In this document: in pieces, positions 34,081 through 46,100 of the stretch
How positions within the stretch are numbered: position 1 is the first letter of the stretch
Layout: each line of letters starts with the position of its first letter
Assembly: GCF_964204645.1 (NCBI RefSeq)
Contig: NC_134033.1
Location: forward strand, 16,246,155 to 16,310,154
Reading direction: 5' to 3'
Source of the DNA: Tubulanus polymorphus
Lineage: Eukaryota > Nemertea > Palaeonemertea > Tubulaniformes > Tubulanidae
Length of the DNA stretch: 64,000 nt
Made by a program: the position numbers and the translations under genes
The notes under the pieces: generated by a model
Told to the model about the DNA's origin: nothing
What the model saw: the letters and a program-made list of their open reading frames with translations, nothing else
Database searches by the model: none

Positions 34081-35888
34081 ATGAACGTACTTTTGTCGGT
34101 TATCGTAGCTTTGATCGCTGGTGTGCAGGTAAGGGGCACGGGCTGGACCGGGTTATGTTCTACCTGTGCTGATATTATAATGTTTGATAATACATGTTCC
34201 ACTCTGTAGGCGTCCATTGTTCTCCGATATAAATACGACGATTTTGACCACGGTAAGTTCTAAACGATACCGAAAAAAGACAAATTGCGTTATTCAATCG
34301 GACAAGATATTGTATATTCAGCCGTGCTATTATTCTTATTAGTTTTGATCATTTTCAGACCTCCTGGTGGCGAATTATCCGAAGTATTTCGATTTCCTAT
34401 CGAAAGCGTCGGACGGTTGCGTCACGTTTAAACCCGTCGAGAACGAAGACGAACCTTACATAAAGGTTGTCAGCATGGAAGCGTAAGTAAAGGATTCACA
34501 TAGACCTGCCCACACTCTGGTAGAAACTGTCCTCAACTGAGGAGTATATTCTAACTCCATCATTGGTTTTAAACCGAGTTTCACACTAATGTAAGTCGTC
34601 ACAACCACTTTCTCAGTTATCATGCGTAGAAGCAAAACAATCTTCCAGCGAGTCTAAACTACGTATGTCCCCTAATGGGTAGGAGACCACCCTTCCAGTC
34701 TGGACGTTGTCCCCTTGTGGGCAGGAGACCACTCAGCTTTCCCAGCTTACACGGGTCCTTTAATGGGTAGGACACAAATCTCCCAAATCTTCTGAACGGT
34801 GTCCCTTAACGGGTGGGAGACCAATTTTCCGGCCTGGACGGCATTCATCCAGTCTACACGAAGTCCTCTAATGGGTAGGACACCACTCTTCCAAACTGAA
34901 CGGCAGCCTCTTATGGGTTAGGAGACCACGCTACCAGTCTGGACGGTATCTCCTAATGCGTAGGACACCACTCTCCCAGTCCATACAATTCTGAATCTTG
35001 TCTTTCGTCGGTCAGAATTTTCGATGATTCTATTTTTGTCAACAGATGTTACGGAGGAAATGACGGACAGAATGTGTATATAAACTACAGCCCTCCGTGT
35101 ACTGTAGGACATAATCTATTCATACTGATGAAATACGGAGTGAAAGTTGACGCCATGCCCGATTACTGGAAAGATCGCGCGGCCCTGAGAAAAGGAATCC
35201 TTTCGTCAAATAAATGTAAGCTACCGCTTTTAGAAGTCGATACAATTATGGTGTATTAGGAGATAGTCTATACATTATTTCTAAATATTCAGTAAGCTGC
35301 AGTGTGGTATGATTGGCAGCGTCGTACATAATTTACGACAGAAATTTATAAAACGTTATTATTATAGATACCCATCTGTACATAAATTTACTCAATTATT
35401 GAGTACACAGAACGAGAACGAATTGCTAAATTTAGGTAAATACTGTTTCGTAGGTCTGAAAAGAATCCAATCACGTATATGATTAAATGTTGTTATATCC
35501 TTTACTACTTTACAAAGTGACGGGTGCCGATATAGAAACGGCGTTAGGACATATTATATTTTATATTTTCCGAAATGTAATGTATAGTTCTGAAAGTACT
35601 GTATTTATAGAAATTTATTGTATGAAATTAAGGACCATGATGGTCTATTTCAATAAACTTAAACTTAAGAACATAATGGGGAGGGGGGGGGGGTTATAGT
35701 TGCAGACATTTTGGGAAAGTGCTCATTTGGCAAATATTGTAGTTATATCCAATAGAATTTTCTAATGTAGTCCAGAGTCCTTGGCTTGGGACTGAGATCG
35801 CTTGCAATTAAATTGTTTCGAATGTTATTCCATTTCAGGGGAAATTCCGGCTGAATACATGAACATGTTAAAACAACAGTATTGTTGA
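34081..35888 (+). CDS. Small secreted cysteine-containing protein, unknown family, 5 exons
   Basis: I do not recognise this family. Exons 34081-34128, 34210-34252, 34359-34482, 35046-35215 and 35839-35888 join in phase (435 nt, 144 aa). The N-terminus MNVLLSVIVALIAGVQA is a good signal peptide. The mature ~127 residues start near SIVLRYKYDDFDHD and contain four cysteines (ASDGCVTF, MEACYGG, SPPCTVG and the C-terminal QQYC), which could form two disulfides. There is no transmembrane segment or glycosylation-rich tail. A poly(A) signal AATAAA lies at about 35932. Exons 4 and 5 and the 3' flank are duplicated downstream at 38336-38877. The function is unknown; it is a small secreted extracellular factor by inference. 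Confidence 0.82.
34640..35000. repeat. ~45-bp tandem repeat in intron 3 of the secreted-protein gene
   Basis: About seven units of GGACGGTGTCTCCTAATGGG plus TAGGAGACCACTCTTCCAGT. Three further units at 38135-38240 precede the duplicated exon 4, showing that the duplication began inside this repeat. Confidence 0.85.
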
Positions 35889-35937
35889 TGATAGAATTTG
35901 TATACGTTGTTGTACCACGTTTGTGGGTAAAAATAAA

Positions 35938-36991
35938 TCAATATAAAAGCAAAATTTGAATTGTATTTTTTTCTGTAAACAACACCCGGCTCGGATAACA
36001 CAATCTGCAAAATTGGTCCGAGTTTGAGAAAGTCAGAAATAAGGATTGAAAAATTTGCTACGGAGTAGGAAAACACGATGTAGTCCGGATTATGTCTGAG
36101 TTGAGCGAGGTTCAGTTTCTTTGATGAGACCTGGTTGAACCTGATGCAATGGTCGTGGCACCTCTGTATCATTTGGGATGACCATAGTCGCCGGTAGATC
36201 ATGCTGAAGGCGACGCTTAATTCTTCCATAGAACACTATTGATTGACCAAAATAGGTCAGTTTTCGATCGTTCTGGTACAAACCAGTTCGTGGCACGTAC
36301 GACAAAACCATTTAACGACAAAATCATTTTTGAGGGACCTGTTTTATATAAACTGAGAATGCATGCTCCTGGTGATTTTCTGAACAAGTTTAATGTTTTG
36401 TCAGACGGACAATACCCAACACAAAAATAAATCAGAGGATATTACTATTATTCCACAGTATAACTATTATTATTCCTCAGTATTTCTATCATTGTTATTA
36501 CTATTATCATTCCTCAGGAATAGATATAAATGGTTTCGAATTCTTTGAACCACCAGAGGGTTCTTCCCCTCTCTTAATCCTTGATTAACGTCGTTAATTT
36601 CAGCTGACTAGTGGAAACATCACTCCAAGAACAAACTAAAATGATGTTAAACATAGTTCAAGTTTGTGATAGAACTGATAGACATTTTCCCAGCTAGTCA
36701 GATATTTCACTGTAAAATATTTCACCATCTACAATGCATTCTGACTTGTAAAACGAATATTGATATTCAATTCAGTTACAATTTAATATTTTACACATTA
36801 TATAATGGTTTTCAATGAATCCTAGTGCAAAGACTTTAATGATATTTCTACATTTAAGTGAAATTAATTTCGAATATGCGAGAAGACTTGTAGACTGTTC
36901 CAGAATATTCTCAGGACAGTCAGTATACTCGCGAACAGTCAGTGCGCGCTCAGTAAGTCAGTAAACTCACAGATATTCTCATTTGATCATC
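35938..36991. other. Spacer upstream of the GPCR gene
   Basis: The first part (to about 36310) is the 3' flank of the secreted-protein gene and is repeated at 38885-39330. An example is GGTCAGTTTTCGATCGTTCT, followed by GGTACAAACCAGTTCGTGGC. The rest is A/T-rich with short TTATTATT runs near 36440-36510 and presumably carries the GPCR promoter. No supported exon. Confidence 0.5.
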
Positions 36992-37936
36992 ATGAATTCT
37001 ACTCGGATGCAAATTGGTAGAACTTATAGCAGTTTCATTGTCATCATGTCGGTGGTGAACAGATCTGTAATCTACCGCACCGCCTCACTGGTCTTTCTGC
37101 CTGTCGTGTTTCTGTTAGGAGCCTTTGGAAATTCAGCTACTTTCCTGATAATGATCAGTCGTAGATTCCGCAGTTTATCTTACGCTAACTATCTGATCGT
37201 TTTATCTCTTAGTGATTCTATCTACTACATCAATTATACACTGATGCCTGTTTTACAGTTTATTCTCTTCCACGTTCAAGATGGTCCTATATTCATCATG
37301 AATTCAGTGATCAGTTGTCAAATTTATGAATTTGTAATGGCGGTTGCAGTCTTCAATAGTTCGTGGTTGATAGTAGCGATATCTCTAGAACGAGTGGCAG
37401 TTGTTCTCTTCCCGTTCACATCTCGTTTGATATGTACACCGAGATTCGCTAGATTTGTTATATTGATAATCACTGCAGTAAACGTACTGGTTGTAAATAT
37501 CACACCAATTTTGTCCATACATGTTTCTGACCAGTTCTTAGGATGTTACTTCCAATTATTTGATCAAATATCAGTTTTCACCACAATTGTCATTCACTTT
37601 AACATTCTACCTTTATCTCTGATTATAACATCGAATTCTGTTATAATATTTCAGTTGTTCAGAGGTCCAAAAATAGTTTCGTCCGATCAGAAAACTACAA
37701 AATCAAAACGTACAACAATAATGCTCGTAACAGTTTCACTCGCATTTGCGATGTTCACACTTCCAACGACTGTTGTGGCATTGTTACCAATGTCACCGGA
37801 ACAGAGAGATTTTCTATTTGATATTTTCACTCAGTTCCATGTTTTAAACTATGCAGTAAATTTCTACATATATATTTTGCTGGGAAAAGAAATTCGTGAA
37901 TATTTCTGTATGAAAATCCGCTGTAGGTCGCCATAG
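36992..37936 (+). CDS. Intronless rhodopsin-like (class A) GPCR, orphan
   Basis: 314 aa from the ATG at 36992 (the reading frame is open nine bases further upstream but without ATG). Seven hydrophobic segments are visible. TM1 has GAFGNSATF with the conserved GN. TM2 has LSLSD. A cysteine (SVISCQIYEF) precedes TM3, with its partner in loop 2 (FLGCYFQ). TM3 ends ERVAVV in place of DRY. TM6 (FAMFTLPTTVVALL) lacks the CWxP motif. TM7 ends NYAVNFYIYILLGKEIREYF, an NFxIY form of NPxxY. This pattern is common in invertebrate peptide receptors of the FMRFamide/neuropeptide type, so a peptide ligand is my inference. Asn glycosylation sites are near the N-terminus (NST, NRS). It lies between the two copies of the secreted-protein exons, and a single exon suggests retroposition or lineage expansion. 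Confidence 0.88.
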   Translation: MNSTRMQIGRTYSSFIVIMSVVNRSVIYRTASLVFLPVVFLLGAFGNSATFLIMISRRFRSLSYANYLIVLSLSDSIYYINYTLMPVLQFILFHVQDGPIFIMNSVISCQIYEFVMAVAVFNSSWLIVAISLERVAVVLFPFTSRLICTPRFARFVILIITAVNVLVVNITPILSIHVSDQFLGCYFQLFDQISVFTTIVIHFNILPLSLIITSNSVIIFQLFRGPKIVSSDQKTTKSKRTTIMLVTVSLAFAMFTLPTTVVALLPMSPEQRDFLFDIFTQFHVLNYAVNFYIYILLGKEIREYFCMKIRCRSP

Positions 37937-38335
37937 TTCGCCGTACGCGTGGCTGGAAAACTAAACAATGAGTTCCCACTCATCCGTATTATTAATGCGT
38001 CGAGTGCGCTCGGGTAATTCACGATCCTAAAGTGCAGCAACGGGGGGACACTTAGTCAAAGTGGCATAAAACTTGTTAGCATGTACTGAAAAAAAGTTTT
38101 AGGTGAAAATGGTCCTGTGGGAAAAATTTTGGACGGTGTCTCCTAATGGATAGGAGACCACTCTCCTTGTCTAAACGGTGTTCCCTAAAGGATAGAAGAC
38201 CACTCTCTCAGTCTGGACGGTGTCTCCCATGCGTAGGAAACCAATTTTTCCAATCAATACACATTTTGTAATTTTCGATATAGTTTTTTTTGGCTTTGGT
38301 CGGTATTTTTCAATCATTCGATTCTTTTTTTAAAG
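37937..38335. other. Spacer between the GPCR and the duplicated exon
   Basis: Contains three units of the GGACGGTGTCTCCTAATGGA minisatellite (about 38135-38240), homologous to intron 3 of the secreted-protein gene. No exons 1-3 of that gene are seen here. Confidence 0.6.
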
Positions 38336-38877
38336 ATGTTTCGGGATGGACGACGGTGAGAATGTGGTTCTTACATACAGCCCTCCGTGTACCGTAGGAC
38401 ATAATCTATTCATACTGATGAAATACGGAGTGAAAGTTGATGCTATGCCCGATTACTGGAAAGATCGCGAGGCCCTGAAAAAAGGAATCCTTGCGTCAAA
38501 TGAATGTACGTAAGCCGTCGTATAAAAGAAAGATAAATTCGATATAGCGTGTTAGGGGATTTAATTCTTAATATCTGGGTATGGATCGATGGGTCAATAT
38601 CTATCATATGTAAATTCGATGGCAATTCAGATTTTAATTCTTGGTAGATGAATTTTGATTTCAACCATTTTTGAGTCGTACATAGTAGTTTTTAACCTTA
38701 GCTACAGAAACATAATTAACACCGAACAATCACCTCTGTTTATTCAAGTGTTTACTTCACCAAGAAATATAAGAGCTGCATGTATTAAGCATGGAATTAA
38801 TCGAATTCGAATTTTATTCTATTTCAGGGAAAATTCCGGCTGAATATATGAACATGTTAAAACAACAGTATTGTTAA
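38336..38877 (+). pseudogene. Duplicate of exons 4-5 of the small secreted-protein gene (fragment or alternative 3' end)
   Basis: Exon 4' (38336-38505, 170 nt) and exon 5' (38828-38877, 50 nt) have the same lengths and phases as 35046-35215 and 35839-35888, with open frames throughout. Residues are mostly conserved: shared TYSPPC/NYSPPC, TVGHNLFILMKYGVKVDAMP, DYWKDR and IPAEYMNMLKQQYC. The acceptor is AAAG instead of CAG, donors are intact, and the stop is TAA instead of TGA. The AATAAA after the original stop is changed to AAACAA here. No exons 1-3 precede it, so it is either a truncated copy or an alternative 3' end spliced from the upstream gene across the GPCR. I lean to a fragment, but the intact frame leaves this open. 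Confidence 0.7.
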
Positions 38878-40185
38878 TGATTGAGTTTACGTTGTTGTAC
38901 CACGTTTTTTTGGGTAAAAGTAAAACAATATAAAAACAAGATTTGAATAGTTGTTTATTTTTGTAAACAACACCCGACTCGGATAAGAAAAAAACCTGTC
39001 ATCTGCAAAATCAGTCCGAGTTATGAGAAAGTCCGGATCGAAAAATGTGTTACGAAGCAGGAAAACATGATGTCCGGATTATGTCTGAGCTGGGCGAGGT
39101 TTACCATAGGCTCTCAGAGGGCACGATGGTTGAACATAATGCAGTGGTCGTGGCACCTCTGTATTATTTGGAATAGCTATTTAGCTGACCATAGTCTCCA
39201 GTAGATCATGCTGAAGGCGACACTTTTGATTCTTCCACAGGCCACTCGTGCGTAATCTATAGATTGACCAAATAGGTCAGTTTTCGGTCGTTCTGGTACA
39301 AACCAGTTCGTGGCACGTATGACAAAAGGTGACGTCATTGCCGAGTGGCGACAGCTCTACGGAAGCACGACTATAGACGTAATCGCGGGGTAGAATGCTA
39401 ACAATATTATTCCTAGGAGATTCTAGCCCAACCCTTCACCACAACATCGCAACTTCTCGAAAATCCTCCAATTCAAACTTACTGCATTGATCTAGAACAA
39501 CAAAATAAGCTGCAATATTTATCCAAAATTTATTACAAAAAATAAGATAAAATTTAACAATCTACAGAAATATTAACATACACGTGGCTAATTACATAAT
39601 GCAATAAAACTAATGAATATTCAAATGATATCGATTTAACGAAGGGAAACTCAATTGAATAAAACTGTATCTGTTTATTCAGCTCACTCAGTGTGATATG
39701 AGAACTAAAGAGAGCTATTTTTCAAAGAAATTCTCACAAACATTTATCGTGTTAAATAATATAGTCAAACTCATAGCTGGGCTGATCATTATATTCAAAT
39801 GATGACTTACACTATGGAAATCAAAGAAAGAAATCGAAATTGGGACTCCAGATAGTCTGATCGCTTCAGTAATGTGACGACTTATCAAGTGAAGATTTAA
39901 CCGAGTTTGACTAGGTTTATTTTCAACAATTACATTATTTACCGATACAACATGCGCATGTACATGTATTAGATCGTGTGCATGTATTAACACATGCGCA
40001 TGTATTAGAACATGCGCATGTATAAGAACATGTGCATGTACTAAAACATGGACATGTATTCGAATATGTGGATGTATTAAAACATGCGCATGTTATAGAA
40101 CATGTCAGTCAGTATGATGTTTGTATGTATGTACGGCAATTGGGACGGATATTGACTGTATGATGGATAACGTGTGTGTAAAACC
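38878..40185. other. Spacer and convergent 3' flank of IFT80
   Basis: 38885-39330 is the duplicated 3' flank of the secreted-protein gene. The region to 40185 should include the IFT80 3' UTR (minus strand). 39950-40110 is a tandem array of about 18-bp units containing the palindrome ACATGCGCATGT. No supported coding exon. Confidence 0.6.
39950..40110. repeat. ACATGCGCATGT palindrome array
   Basis: Eight or so units of AACATGCGCATGTATTAG, each with an internal 12-bp palindrome, with single-base variants (GTGCATGT, GGACATGT). It lies about 80 bp downstream of the IFT80 stop on the minus strand, so probably within its 3' UTR. Confidence 0.85.
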
Positions 40186-43100
40186 TCAATGTCTAACGGC
40201 AGCAGGTCTCGCGGCAGCTGCAGCTGATCTAGCCGCACCGGTCGTACTCGACGACGTCGCCGGTGCAGTTCGTTCGGGACGCTCGCGCTCTTTCTGATAT
40301 TCCATTTCGATTTTAGCTTCGATCACCTCCCAGTCTATTTGAACCTGAAATCATTCGACACGTTTTAAACTCTCGGGTCGTCCTAGGTAACAGGGATCGG
40401 TTTCAGATCGTTCTCTATTCTATGACGTTCATACTTACACCTTCTGCGTATTGTATAAATCGTTTATTCGACTCGGTTTTTTGGAAGTTGTCCAAATATC
40501 GTTTTCTATATCCAAGTACCGTATCGACGTGTGTCTTATGTTTCACTGCGAGTTCCATAGCTCTGAATAACAGAGAATAATATGAGAGGGGAGAATGAGA
40601 GGGAGGGAGGGAGGAGAGGGAGGGTAGAGAGAGTGAGAGAGAGAACGAGGAGAGGAGAGAGGGAAAAGAGAGAGGAGGGAGTGGGAGAGCAAGGCAGAGG
40701 AGAGAGGGAGAGCGAGAGAGAGGAGAGGGAGGAGAGGGAGGGTAGAAGGGAAGTCAGAGTAAGTAGAGACGGAGGGGATAAGAGGAGAGAGGGAGGGAGA
40801 TCACAAATCATTCATCAAAAATCTAATAAAACCATGTTCAAATAATTCATCAGTTAGGCTTTAACGAACAGATTTCGCTGCTCTTCTGGGTCCAGTTCCA
40901 ATGTGATTGAACTAAATCTTCCTTTAAGTCCAATATTGTTCGATGCTTTTTATTCCTAGAGTCAACTTTGGAACCGGTTCCAGAAATTTCATAAGATTCT
41001 CTTACCTATCCCAGTTGTACAATTCTAGATTCATCAATATCGCTCTGAATACCAGACCCGATTGTAAAAGAATTCCTTCGGCGTCTTGCGAATTGCCGGT
41101 GAATAAAGCCATAGCGGCGTTCCTCGCTTCTCGTAACGGTAGCTCCTTGATATGCTGTATATACTGTACTTTATCAGCCTAAACAAACGACAATTAGAAT
41201 GTACCCCTTAATTTATACGCCTACTTTTATTTTCGACTAGGTTTTTCGTTGACTTTTCCGCGACGTGTTCGTTGAAATATGTACTGACCTCGTTTATTGC
41301 GGCGTAGGCAATTTCAGCAGTGTTTAGATCTTTGTTATAAGCAGCCATCGCAGCGAGACACGCCCACAATGTATCGTCCTACAAAACACAATCAAACTCT
41401 TTATTCCTGTTGTTTGTAGTGAAGGTGAAGCACTGAACACATGTGAAGTGTGGACGATTAGTTTTTGAAAGCATACTGATAAAATGTCTAATATCTGGTG
41501 TTTGTAGTTCATTTTCAATTAAAAATGTCTCAGGTGAAGCACTGACCACAAAATGTGAAATGTGGACGATCAGTTTTAGAAAGTGTGCTGATAAAATGTC
41601 TAATATCTGGTGTTTATAGTTCAGTTTCAATTAAAAATGTCTCAGGTGAAGCACTGAACACATGTGAAGTGTGGACGATCAGTTTTTGAAAGCATACTGA
41701 TAAAATGTCTAATGTTTGTAGTTCAGTTTCAATTAAAAATGTCTCAGGTGAAGCACTGAACACACGTGAAGTGTGGACGATCAGTTTATGAAAGTGTGCC
41801 AATGAAATGTCTAATGTCTGGTGTTTGTAGTTCAGTTTCAATTAAAAATGTCTCAGGTGAAGCACTGAACACATGTGAAGTGTGGACGATCAGTTTTTGA
41901 AAGCATACTGATAAAATGTCTAATGTTTGTAGTTCAGTTTCAATTAAAAATGTCTCGGGTGAAGCACTGAACACATGTGAAGTGTGGACGATCAGTTTAT
42001 GAAAGTGTGCCAATGAAATGTCTTATGTCTGGTGTTTGTAGTCTATTTTCAATTGAAAATGTCTCAGGTGAAGTTGAAGTGTGGATGAACAGTTAGACAT
42101 TTTCATATCAAGATGCCACTTTTTTCGAAAAACTGAAGTTCCGAAGTAACGCTTACCTTACAGAATCGCGCCAGTCTGACGGCGTCCTCCCATTTACCGA
42201 TATTGATATATTCGTGTAGAATCGACGGATACGCCGGGATACCGCAGCTGATAATCGATCCGTCTGCCCGGCGAATATTCACGTGGTTACCGAGGAAACT
42301 CAACAATTGGGGATTCTTATCGAACTCACTGGAGGAGAAATGAACGATTGATAAACAGTAGAATATACCAGACACTCAAAACACCGAGAATGAAATCAAA
42401 ACCCACTTAATACTTTTTTTTACACCTGATGAGGATATCTAGAAAAGACAGCTGTTTAATTTTTAACATTTAACATACAGTGTTTATCATACAGGACCCA
42501 GTTCCACAGTTCGGCGTAAACTCATTGAAAACGAATTGATTTTAACTCAGAGTTAACTCTAACTGTGGAACTGAGCTGCTTAATTTTTGATTTGGACAAA
42601 TTCAGTTTTAACCTTTCAGTGCGTCTACACTGCTGTGCGGTGTATTGATATTATTAGCAATTGGTTTTCATCCACATTGCACTTTCAGGTATTGATAAAG
42701 TAGCACTGAAAGGATTTAATATTTTAAATTTGTATAAAGCAGGTTCTATGTAATTTGATGAAATTTGAATACGTTGATGACAGGCCTGATTTTGTTTTTA
42801 CCTGGCGTCGCGTTCGAATAGAGTTTTCGGCAGCAGATCTTTGTCGACGTAAACGCAGTTCGGGTTATACCAGACGGTCAGTTTACCGTTACCGAGAGCT
42901 GATAGCATGTTATTAGAATCGTTCCACGCTAACGACATTATCATCGTTCCTGAAATACAGATCATACATCGGTAAAAAGGATTTTCGATTGCAAAATTCT
43001 ACTACGACTAATTTTACTAGTTTGCGTGCAGTGCGTCTACACCATCTCTATTGAAAGATGGCAGCACCTGTCAAACGCGAGAAATATTAGTAACTAATGA

Positions 43101-46100
43101 TACACCGCGCCGCGGTGTAGACGCACTTTAGAGATATGTTCATTATTCAACACACTAGGGTGAAATTTTCAAATTATCTCCAGTACTTTCTGGTATCAAT
43201 TAGTCAGCACTGAAAGGGTACAGGCTAAAGTCAATGAGTCTGACAATTTTAACTTGCTTAGTTTAACAGGTTCAACTCAATGAGTTTGACAATTTGAACA
43301 TTATAAATTCACCGGTCTTAACTCACCGAGTTTGACAGTTTTTCGCGCCGAGCCGAATATTCTGACCGACGTGAGGTACAGATCTCGGTTTTTGTCGATG
43401 ACGGCGAGGCGTCGTTCGTGCGGCGGTCCGCATTGATCTAACGCTATATCCATCACTTCTAACTGTAAAACACAACAAAAAGTTTTTAACAAGGAAGGAA
43501 ACCATCGCCAGACCTCAACTGTTCATTTGGATCCAGTTCCACAGTTCTGGCACCAGTTCCACAGTTGTGAGTTAAAGTTAGTTCATTTTCAATGTTTTAA
43601 CTGAGAGTTAAATCTTAACTCGGAACTGTGGAACTGGACCCTGGGTAAAGATATGACTCAGAGCTAACTCATTGAAAATGAACTAATCTTGACTCAGGGT
43701 TAACTCTTAACTCAAAACCGTGGAATTGGGTCTTGATCTAATAAAAGGAAGACGGTTCAACCATTCACAATTCACAAGTTAAATTGTGTCAAGTTAAATA
43801 CTTGTGAACCAATTTGAACTCTTTCAACCCATTGGCATTCATTGGAATTTCACTACAAATGTAGAGTCTATTACTCCTCAGAAAATTCAAGGGAAAATCC
43901 ACAATTTATTGCGATACAGTAATAGGCCTGGTGGACGCAGGCGGCTTGAGGGCTAATAGGATATATTACATGTATAAGCGAATTAAACTGATGACTTTGG
44001 AACTAGGCGTGAAAGCTTGGGTCCAGGAAGATTTAAAATCAGCTTTTTGTTTATCATGTTCACATATGACGTACCTTGTGTATGAAAGGTTTTCCATCTC
44101 CTAAAGTTTTCCCAGTGACTGCATCAAAAATATGTATAACTGAAACAAAATGAGAAATGAATATCAAACAAGTTTCACGGTCTTAGATCTGAGTCAAGTC
44201 TAAGCTAGGTTCTATAACCAATCCAGCAACTCCATTTAGACCAGTTGATAAAGCTCATTTTGGTCCAATAACGAAGCTTAAGACCAGTCTAATAAGTCTA
44301 TAACCAATCTGACAACTAAAGACCAGTCTAAGCTCATTTTGGTTCTATAACCAAATCCAACTACTTAAGACCAGTCTAAACTCATTTCAGTTTTATAACA
44401 AATCTAATAGCTTAAGATCAGTCTAAGCTCATTTCAGTTTTATAACAAATCTAATAGCTTAAGATCAGTTTAAGCTCATTTCAGTTTTATAACCAATCTT
44501 ATAGCTTAAGACCAGTCTAAGCTCATTTCAGTTTTATAACCAATCTAATAACTTAAGATCAGTTTAAGCTCATTTCAGTTTTATAACCAGTCTTATAGCT
44601 TAAGACCAGTCTAAGTTCATTTTGGTTCTACATGTATCACAAATTCAACTCAAATCTCCCAACAGTTTGAATTACTTACTTTTCTCATCGGTTTTATCTC
44701 GTATCGCGATCGTATCGTTGCTCAGAGCTAACGTCTGCCGACTGAGAATATCCGTTCTCATCCCGGCGTATCGAGGAGAACTGATCAATCGTCCTTCGTA
44801 CGAATAAACGTAGACAGCTGAATTATCGACCAACACGAAATGTCTGAAAAATCCACCGATAAATATCTTAAACATTAGTATCGCATAGTCACAGCGGAAT
44901 CAATTAGAAGTCTAGAACCCCCCACTTCAGCCTCGACCCTATCCCTTCATACCCATTCAGCCTCGACCCTATCCCTTCATACCCATTCAGCCTCGACCCT
45001 ACACCCCTTCACGGAACCTTGCCTTTCAACCTGGACCAACTCTCTTCAGCCTAGAACCTCTCAACTTCTTCAGCTAGGACAAAACTCAGTCATAGAACCT
45101 CCCCTTTCAGCCAAATGTCTCAGGTCATGTGGGGACGATCAGTTTTTGACAGCGAGCTGATAAAATGTCTGTCTGGTGATTGTAGTTGATTTGTGAACTC
45201 AGGACTGTGGAACTGGATCCAGGGGTCAAACCCTGCGAACTGTGAAAATAGGTCTTGGGGCGGAACTAGATCAGGGGTCAAACTGTGGAACTGGATCTCG
45301 GGTGGAAGTGGATCTCGGGGAGTAACTGTGAAACTGAATCTAGAGGTGGAACTGGATCTAGAGGTGGAACTGGATCTAGAGGTGGAACTGGATCTAGAGG
45401 TGGAACTGGATCTCGGGGGTGGAACTGGATCTCAGGGGTGGAACTGGATCTCGGAGGTGGAACTGTGGATTTTGTTTCTAGTGATTGACTAACTTTTCCG
45501 CTTGAACAATTAAAATCACGTTTCCTTCTTTCAGATCGAATATCATCGGCGTATTCCAATTCTTCGTGCTGCAGAAAAAAACTCACGAAACTCAATCTCA
45601 CGAATAAACAAAATTAAATACGGCTAATAATCGATTTTAACTAATAACCGTCCCCGGAGAGACTTACGTGTAGACGTAACACTGCGACGACGTCGAAACG
45701 ACTAAATGTTCGAATCCCATCGAAACTTTGATAATGCGATCTCTGAACTCGAGTTTTTCGACCGTTTCGTTTTGAACGTTTTTCACGTTGATGGATTTAT
45801 TCGCGGCGACCGTCACTTCGTAATTCTTCCATTCGATGCGTCTACAACAGTAAACAACGACACAATTCAGGGGCCGGCCGGTTGCACAGTCATGACTTAG
45901 ATTTAAGACCAGTTTAAGACCAACTTAGTTCTATTGACAATCTAACAACTTAAGACCAGTATTAAGATTTAAGACCACTTAACTCATAAACATTTTTACT
46001 ACTGTCAAACCCGCTTAATCCCGACAATATTTGCAGTACATTGTGTTCATTAATATACAAGGTCAAGTTCCACAGTTCCGAGATTTAACTCTGAGTTAAC

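Noticed and set aside
45193-45601. Open frames with Gly/Leu/Glu or Pro/Val repeats
   Set aside because: They arise from an 18-bp repeat in an IFT80 intron. The true exon nearby is 45494-45568 on the minus strand.
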